This document shows positions 6,801-10,514 of a DNA stretch of 10,514 nt, one piece after another. Under the pieces are notes generated by a model. The model saw only the letters and a list, made by a program, of their open reading frames with translations, was not told the DNA's origin and ran no database searches. This DNA is from Alphaproteobacteria bacterium UBA6062. GTDB taxonomy: Bacteria > Pseudomonadota > Alphaproteobacteria > Sneathiellales > Sneathiellaceae. Position 1 is the first letter of the stretch, and each line of letters opens with the position of its first letter. The stretch spans positions 1-10,514 of the forward strand of contig DIYE01000012.1 of NCBI GenBank assembly GCA_002428885.1, read 5' to 3'. The position numbers and the translations under genes were made by a program.

Positions 6801-6844
6801 TTTGAAGGGGCCGGGTTGTTCAAGATCTTTGTGACGGGAGATGA

Positions 6845-6862
6845 GGCCGCCTTCAGGCGGCC
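6845..6862 (-). terminator. Hairpin after thiY, likely end of the thi operon
   Basis: A perfect 7-base GC-rich stem (GGCCGCC 6845-6851, GGCGGCC 6856-6862) with a four-base loop lies 9 bases after the thiY stop. On the minus strand the following bases (TCATCTCCCGTC) contain only scattered Ts, so it is a strong hairpin with a poor T tract. It may also act as an RNA-stabilising 3' structure. Confidence 0.6.
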
Positions 6863-6871
6863 CCGCAGGAA

Positions 6872-7810
6872 TTATCGGATTTCAACCGCGTAAGCGTCTA
6901 CCGGTTCCGCTTTTTTGATCAAGCCGGACTTTTTCAGGAAAGCTGCAAAGCGATCATAACGCCCACTGTCCAGAGCGGCCGGGCGCAAGGCAAAGCGTGG
7001 GAGCGTGTCCCGCCAGGCGCGCCTGTTAAGTTCGTCATCCAGCTCCTTGTTATTCTTGATAAACAGCTTCCAGGCATCATCGGGATGATTGATGATATAC
7101 TGGGTCGCTTCTTCGAGGCTTGTCAGGAACGGTTTAAAGCGTTTGTCATCCAGATTCCCGTTATTGGCGACGATAATAAGTTCGTCATACGCCGGAACGC
7201 CTTCTTCTTCGGGGTAGTAGGCCTTACCGGGATTGCCTTCAATATCCATCTGGTTCAATTCAAAATTCCGGAAGGCACCAATAACGGCATCCACCTTTCC
7301 GGCCAGGATCGAGGGAGACAAACTGAAATTCACATTGATCAGTTCGATATCCTGTAATGTCAGCCCGTGCGAGGAGAGCATGGCACTCAGCAAGGCATCT
7401 TCAAAACCGCCAACGGAAAAACCGACTTTCTTGCCTTTAAGATCCTTAAGGCTTTTAATCGGACCGTCTTTCAGGACAACCAGGCTGTTCAAAGGCGTGG
7501 CGACCAGCGTGCCGATACGCTTAAGGGGAAGGCCTTCGGATACCTGGACATGCAGTTGTGGCTGGTAGGAGATGGCAAGCGGCGCTTTACCGGCGGCAAC
7601 CAGTTTCGGTGGATCATTAGGGTCGGCTGGGGCAATCAGCTCTACATCCAGTCCGTTTGCTTTGAAAATCCCTTTTTCCTTGGCGATGATCAGTGGCGCA
7701 TGATCCGGATTAACGAACCAGTCCAGCAAAACCGTCAGTTTTTCTTCTGCTATCGCCATATTAAGGGGGAGCAAAAAGGCGGTGATAAACGCAATAATTC
7801 TAAGTCTCAT
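6872..7810 (-). CDS. thiY: Periplasmic thiamin-pyrimidine-precursor binding protein (ThiY, NMT1/THI5-like)
   Basis: Substrate-binding component of the ThiXYZ ABC importer, 312 residues. It is expected to bind the thiamin pyrimidine precursor (hydroxymethylpyrimidine or a formylaminopyrimidine). A Sec signal is visible at 1-21 (MRLR, a hydrophobic core, then AIA before EEKL) with no lipobox Cys, so it should be free in the periplasm. The mature protein opens with LTVLLDWFVNPDHAPL, the highly characteristic start of ThiY/THI5-like proteins, and has KKVGFSVGGFEDALL near residues 128-142. I chose the ATG at 7810 because GGAG lies eight bases upstream; a GTG three codons earlier abuts the ribosome site. 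It is last in the operon, 30 bases after the permease. The TPP riboswitch at the operon front supports a thiamin-related ligand over sulfonate or nitrate. Confidence 0.92.
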   Translation of the reverse strand: MRLRIIAFITAFLLPLNMAIAEEKLTVLLDWFVNPDHAPLIIAKEKGIFKANGLDVELIAPADPNDPPKLVAAGKAPLAISYQPQLHVQVSEGLPLKRIGTLVATPLNSLVVLKDGPIKSLKDLKGKKVGFSVGGFEDALLSAMLSSHGLTLQDIELINVNFSLSPSILAGKVDAVIGAFRNFELNQMDIEGNPGKAYYPEEEGVPAYDELIIVANNGNLDDKRFKPFLTSLEEATQYIINHPDDAWKLFIKNNKELDDELNRRAWRDTLPRFALRPAALDSGRYDRFAAFLKKSGLIKKAEPVDAYAVEIR

Positions 7811-7840
7811 AAAAAACACTCCAGGTCATACAGTCAAAAA

Positions 7841-8620
7841 TCAGAGTGGCGGGGTTTGGTCTGGTTGCCAGACAAGGGCCCGGCGCAGCAGAAAATCCAT
7901 CAGGTAAAAAAGAGCGATTGCAATAACGGTCAAGGTCAGCAGACTGGCGAATAACAGATCGGTCTGCATTCGTCCGTTGGCGTGCAGCATCAGGTAACCC
8001 AGGCCAGAGGAGGAGCCGACCCACTCACCGACAACAGCGCCGATTGGTGCGACGGCTGTTGCCACGCGCATACCCGACGCCAGAGAGGGCAGGGCATGAG
8101 GGACGCGGATATAGCGATACAGGCGCCAGGTTTTCATAAGCCATCCGGCTTTTCCCTGTTGTTGCATCAGGCGGGCAAGATCCAGTAAGGCGGGCGGAGT
8201 TCGGTTAAGGCCATCCAGGAAACTGACCGTCACGGGGAAATAGATGATCAATGTCGCCATAACGACTTTGGACGTGATACCATAGTCAAACCACAGGACC
8301 AGTAACGGGGCAATCGCAAAGACCGGTACGGCCTGGCTGGCGATCAGAACAGGCATAAACCATTGTCTTGCGCCGCGATGCATTGAGATCATGAGCGCCG
8401 AGAGAATCCCGAATGTGATGCCAAGGGTCAGTCCCAGGACAATTTCCAGGAGTGTGGTTTGGGCGTGGTGAAACAGGATCTCGTAGCGTTCCAGAAAGCT
8501 GCCGAAAACCTGTAGGGGAGTGGGCAGGATAAATTTGGGAAGATCCGTAATCCACACGATAAATGCCCAGATCCCGAGAAGCCCTGTTAAAGTGATGAAC
8601 CATCTCAAAAAGCGCATCAT
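7841..8620 (-). CDS. thiX: ABC transporter permease for thiamin pyrimidine precursor (ThiX)
   Basis: Inner-membrane permease of the SsuC/TauC/ThiX type, 259 residues with about six hydrophobic helices, a normal length. The EAA-like loop that contacts the ATPase is around residues 171-200 (YIRVPHALPSLASGMRVATAVAPIGAVVGEW), with the conserved Gly seen in binding-protein-dependent permeases. The N-terminal ILPTPLQVFGSFLER segment is also typical of this subfamily. The ATG at 8620 overlaps the thiZ stop in an ATGA; a second ATG follows at 8617, seven bases after a GGAGG, and may be the preferred start. Context (riboswitch in front, ThiY behind) fixes the substrate, since permease sequence alone cannot separate ThiX from sulfonate or nitrate homologues. 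Confidence 0.9.
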   Translation of the reverse strand: MMRFLRWFITLTGLLGIWAFIVWITDLPKFILPTPLQVFGSFLERYEILFHHAQTTLLEIVLGLTLGITFGILSALMISMHRGARQWFMPVLIASQAVPVFAIAPLLVLWFDYGITSKVVMATLIIYFPVTVSFLDGLNRTPPALLDLARLMQQQGKAGWLMKTWRLYRYIRVPHALPSLASGMRVATAVAPIGAVVGEWVGSSSGLGYLMLHANGRMQTDLLFASLLTLTVIAIALFYLMDFLLRRALVWQPDQTPPL

Positions 8621-9405
8621 GCATCCTCCCGTGTCATGCCGAGCATGCTGAGGATCAATTGGAGTCTTGGTTGCAGGGCTTCATCTGTTGGGATCCGGGG
8701 CGGCGCCCCTTTCACGTGAAGCGGTGGAGACAGAATGACGGGATCGCCTGACAGCACGTAGATCTGATGACCGATCCTGAGGGCTTCAAGCGGGTCGTGG
8801 GTGATCATAAGCACCGTTCGATCCCGCATGAGGTCAACCATCAGTGCCTGAAGTCTGTGCCGGGTGATGGCGTCAAGTGCTGAAAAGGGCTCGTCGACCA
8901 GAACAAACGGGCAATCAGACATAAGTGTTCTGGCGAGGGCGGCCCGTTGGCGCATCCCGCCTGATAGCTGATCAGGTCTTGAGGCCGCTTTTTCGATCAG
9001 GCCTACTTTCTCAAGAAGATCCAGGGCTTTATCGCTATCTGGCTTCTGTCCGCTCAATCGGGCAGCGATAAGGACATTGTCCAGAACCGTTGCCCAAGGG
9101 AGCAGCAGGTCATTCTGGTCCATATAAGCAATACGTCCGGACAGGTTCTCGTGATCACTGGCCTCAATGAGACTGCCCTCAGCAAGGGGAAGAAAACCGG
9201 CGATGGATTTAAGAATACTGGTTTTTCCAACACCACTTGGCCCCAAAAGGCAGGTTGTCTTGCCGCTTTCAAGAGACAGTTGCAGATTTTCAAGAATGCT
9301 CCGGCCTTGAAAGGCGATCTCGGACAGGCTTATATGCAGGGCAGGAGATCTACCCGTATCCTCCCCTGTATCTGCAGGGGCTGATGATATATCGTCAGCG
9401 ACCAT
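8617..9405 (-). CDS. thiZ: ABC transporter ATPase for thiamin pyrimidine precursor (ThiZ)
   Basis: Cytoplasmic ATP-binding subunit, 262 residues, all catalytic motifs intact: Walker A GPSGVGKT at 55-62, Q-loop Gln97 in YMDQNDLLLPW, signature LSGGMRQR at 147-154, Walker B FVLVDE at 167-172, D-loop SALD at 175-178 and switch His203 in ITHD. The family is the SsuB/TauB/ThiZ group. A hydrophilic leader of about 20 residues precedes the domain. It is the first gene of the operon. The ATG at 9405 is preceded by AGGA at 9417-9414 with eight bases spacing, and this ribosome site is embedded in a TPP riboswitch, so expression should fall when thiamin diphosphate is plentiful. Import of the pyrimidine moiety would feed ThiD and ThiE encoded elsewhere. 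Confidence 0.93.
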   Translation of the reverse strand: MVADDISSAPADTGEDTGRSPALHISLSEIAFQGRSILENLQLSLESGKTTCLLGPSGVGKTSILKSIAGFLPLAEGSLIEASDHENLSGRIAYMDQNDLLLPWATVLDNVLIAARLSGQKPDSDKALDLLEKVGLIEKAASRPDQLSGGMRQRAALARTLMSDCPFVLVDEPFSALDAITRHRLQALMVDLMRDRTVLMITHDPLEALRIGHQIYVLSGDPVILSPPLHVKGAPPRIPTDEALQPRLQLILSMLGMTREDA

Positions 9406-9408
9406 TCT

Positions 9409-9491
9409 CTCGTTCCTACGCAGGTTCTAGCCTGATCAGGTAACGGGGTCGTTCCGATATGGAACCTCTCAGCACACTGGCTCCCCCCGAG
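9409..9491 (-). promoter_or_regulatory. TPP riboswitch (THI element) controlling thiZXY
   Basis: Reading the minus strand, all conserved blocks of the THI box occur in order: CTCGGGG, GCTGAGAGG, ACCCCG, ACCTGATCAGG and CCTGCGTAGGAA. Pairings fit the known fold: outer stem CTCG (9491-9488) with CGAG (9412-9409), GGGG with CCCC, the hairpin GTTCC/GGAAC in the variable arm, and CAGG/CCTG near the 3' side. The invariant TGAGA and GCGTAGG are intact. The aptamer ends three bases before the thiZ ATG and contains its AGGA. There is no separate expression platform, so ligand binding should hide the ribosome site directly. A covariance-model search would confirm the boundaries. Confidence 0.93.
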
Positions 9492-9500
9492 GCGAGCCCC

Positions 9501-9528
9501 ACTATAGGGAATGTCTGGTCAATGGCAA
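9501..9528 (-). promoter_or_regulatory. Sigma70-type promoter of the thi operon
   Basis: On the minus strand TTGCCA (9528-9523, five of six bases) is followed after 16 bases by TATAGT (9506-9501, five of six). Start of transcription would be near 9494, only about three bases before the outer stem of the riboswitch, which matches a leader consisting almost wholly of aptamer. The -35 box overlaps the ATG (9522-9524) of the divergent DUF192 gene. Confidence 0.55.
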
Positions 9529-9980
9529 AGAAATATTGGTTTCGGGTATGGTCTGTTCTTTTGTTTGTTTTTGTGGCGGCAGGGGCTGCAGGTGCGGATG
9601 ACAGGCTAATCATTAGAACGGAAACAAAGGATATTTCCCTCACTATCGAGCTGGCCGATGATGCGAAAGAGCGAAATCAGGGCCTGATGCATCGGGATTA
9701 TCTGGATCCGGCAGCAGGGATGCTATTTGATTTCGGACGGAGACAGCCGGTTGCCATGTGGATGAAAAATACCCTGATCTCTCTGGATATGATCTTTGTG
9801 GATGACAGAGGGAGAATTGTTCATATTCATGAACGGGCCGTTCCTGGTGATTTGACGACGATCCAGCCACCGCAGCCGGTTCGCGCTGTTTTGGAGGTTG
9901 TGGGAGGATTTGTTCAAAAACACGGGGTGCAAATCGGAGACCGGTTGGTCTACACTTTGTTTCCTGATCCGGAGAATTGA
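9522..9980 (+). CDS. Secreted DUF192 family protein
   Basis: A 152-residue protein of the DUF192 family (about 110-residue beta-rich domain, function unknown). A signal peptide is visible at 1-25: MAKK, a hydrophobic core and AGA before DDRL. The domain follows with the hallmark segments RNQGLMHRDYLDPAAGMLFDF (51-71), MWMKNTLISLDMIF (79-92) and DDRGRIVHIHE. Periplasmic location is therefore likely. I chose the ATG at 9522; the frame is open upstream to 9459, but that region is the riboswitch on the other strand and the extra residues would bury the signal peptide. No good ribosome site is visible, only GGGA about 11 bases upstream. Its promoter must lie opposite the riboswitch or thiZ coding sequence. 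The thioesterase gene follows after 45 bases on the same strand. Confidence 0.88.
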   Translation: MAKKYWFRVWSVLLFVFVAAGAAGADDRLIIRTETKDISLTIELADDAKERNQGLMHRDYLDPAAGMLFDFGRRQPVAMWMKNTLISLDMIFVDDRGRIVHIHERAVPGDLTTIQPPQPVRAVLEVVGGFVQKHGVQIGDRLVYTLFPDPEN

Positions 9981-10025
9981 TTCCTGATCTGGATTGCTGA
10001 ATTTGAAAAGAAACCAAAGAAGCCT

Positions 10026-10460
10026 ATGAAAAATAAAAAGAATGACGCTTTATCGGTTCCCGAAGGATTTAAAGAAGTTGGCGGCTTTGCAGCCTTTGCC
10101 ACCCGAAACGGCCCGTATTTTGAGAAGATCGTTGATGAAAAGACGGTCATCCGCGCCTTTCACCCGGATGAACGTCATCTCAATGGCGTACAGTATGTGC
10201 ATGGCGGCATGTTGATGTCTTTTATGGACTCGGCCCTGGCGCGAACTGTCAATCATGGAACCGGAAAGCGGGCCGTTACCCTTAAAATGAATTCCGAGTT
10301 TTTGTCGCCGGTGAAGGAAGGGGATTGGGTGGAAGCCCATTGCGAGCTGATCAGGGACACGCGTTCGATTGCCTTTGTCCGGGGTATTCTGATGGTTGGG
10401 AAGAGAACGGTTTTTAAGGCTGATGCGCTGTTCCACTATATTAAACCTCCCGCTGCCTGA
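10026..10460 (+). CDS. PaaI-type hotdog-fold acyl-CoA thioesterase
   Basis: Cytoplasmic protein of 144 residues, the usual length of PaaI/ACOT13-like thioesterases, predicted to hydrolyse acyl-CoA thioesters; the acyl group is unknown. The catalytic signature is present: Asn53 and HGG at 59-61 in HLNGVQYVHGGMLMSFMD, with Asp68 on the long helix of the hotdog. It is followed by VTLKMNSEFLSPVKEGDWVEAHCEL, the typical central strands. The final strands include FVRGILMVGKRTVFKADALFHYI. The ATG at 10026 has only a weak GAAG upstream. It lies 45 bases after the DUF192 stop with no terminator seen between them, so the two may be co-transcribed, but I see no functional link. Confidence 0.9.
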   Translation: MKNKKNDALSVPEGFKEVGGFAAFATRNGPYFEKIVDEKTVIRAFHPDERHLNGVQYVHGGMLMSFMDSALARTVNHGTGKRAVTLKMNSEFLSPVKEGDWVEAHCELIRDTRSIAFVRGILMVGKRTVFKADALFHYIKPPAA

Positions 10461-10514
10461 TGGCTGCGTTAGTTTGGTGCAAAAAAATGAATCAATCGCT
10501 TGCAGCGCCGGTTT

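Noticed and set aside
6872..9405. Alternative reading of the ABC operon as a sulfonate/taurine or nitrate importer
   Set aside because: The ATPase and permease resemble SsuB/SsuC, but the TPP riboswitch and the LDWFVNPDHAPL opening of the binding protein point to ThiXYZ.
9459..9521. N-terminal extension of the DUF192 gene to an ATG at 9459
   Set aside because: The extra 21 codons fall on the opposite strand of the riboswitch and promoter and would place a polar leader before an obvious signal peptide.
9961..9993. Near-perfect 13-base direct repeat (9961-9973 and 9981-9993, one mismatch, 20-base period) around the DUF192 stop codon
   Set aside because: Only two copies, no similarity to a known element, and too short to support a function; probably chance.
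10487..10514. Possible start of another plus-strand gene (ATG at 10487, nine codons MNQSLAAPV before the edge)
   Set aside because: No ribosome binding site is visible and only 28 bases remain, so neither gene nor family can be supported.
1..10514. CRISPR arrays, tRNA or rRNA genes, insertion sequences, phage genes and attachment sites
   Set aside because: I saw no repeat-spacer pattern, cloverleaf, transposase-like protein or flanking duplications; all long regions are explained by housekeeping-type genes.

Overview
The window looks like ordinary chromosomal DNA from a Gram-negative bacterium, most likely a moderate-GC, perhaps marine, alphaproteobacterium. This placement rests on a two-domain cold-shock protein of the kind known from Caulobacter, a periplasmic ThiY with a Sec signal, and an Mrp operon with a fused MbhD/MbhE/MnhB subunit. 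It is inferred from gene content, not from a marker gene.

Region 1 (1-4941, minus strand) is a tightly packed Mrp/Mnh-type multisubunit cation/proton antiporter operon. It is transcribed from about 4941 towards position 1 in the order mnhE, mnhF, mnhG, fused MbhD-MbhE-MnhB, mnhC, mnhD, and a second D-type antiporter that runs off the left edge. Genes overlap by 1-4 bases or are separated by at most 14. No full-length MrpA is present in the window. Its C-terminal part appears only as the front of the MnhB fusion, and the antiporter function seems to be carried by two D-type subunits, as in cyanobacterial-style Mrp operons. Another antiporter gene may lie further left.

Region 2 (4942-5371) is a long, AT-rich divergent spacer. 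It holds an inverted repeat just ahead of mnhE, a weak candidate promoter for the next gene and a doubtful 42-codon small ORF. It is followed on the plus strand by a tandem cold-shock-domain protein (5372-5944).

Region 3 (6028-6741, minus strand) is a single-gene unit with its own good promoter. It encodes a four-helix membrane protein whose C-terminal half resembles the two-helix membrane domain described beside TRADD-N-like domains in bacterial conflict systems. It converges on the cold-shock gene, with a hairpin at the junction.

Region 4 (6845-9528, minus strand) is a complete thiamin-precursor import operon: promoter, TPP riboswitch, then ATPase (thiZ), permease (thiX), binding protein (thiY) and a terminator hairpin. 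The aptamer begins only a few bases after the predicted transcription start. It ends three bases before the thiZ start codon and contains the likely ribosome binding site, so TPP binding should block translation directly.

Region 5 (9522-10460, plus strand) holds a secreted DUF192 protein, whose start codon lies inside the divergent thi promoter, and a PaaI-type hotdog thioesterase. The last 54 bases hold nothing I can support.
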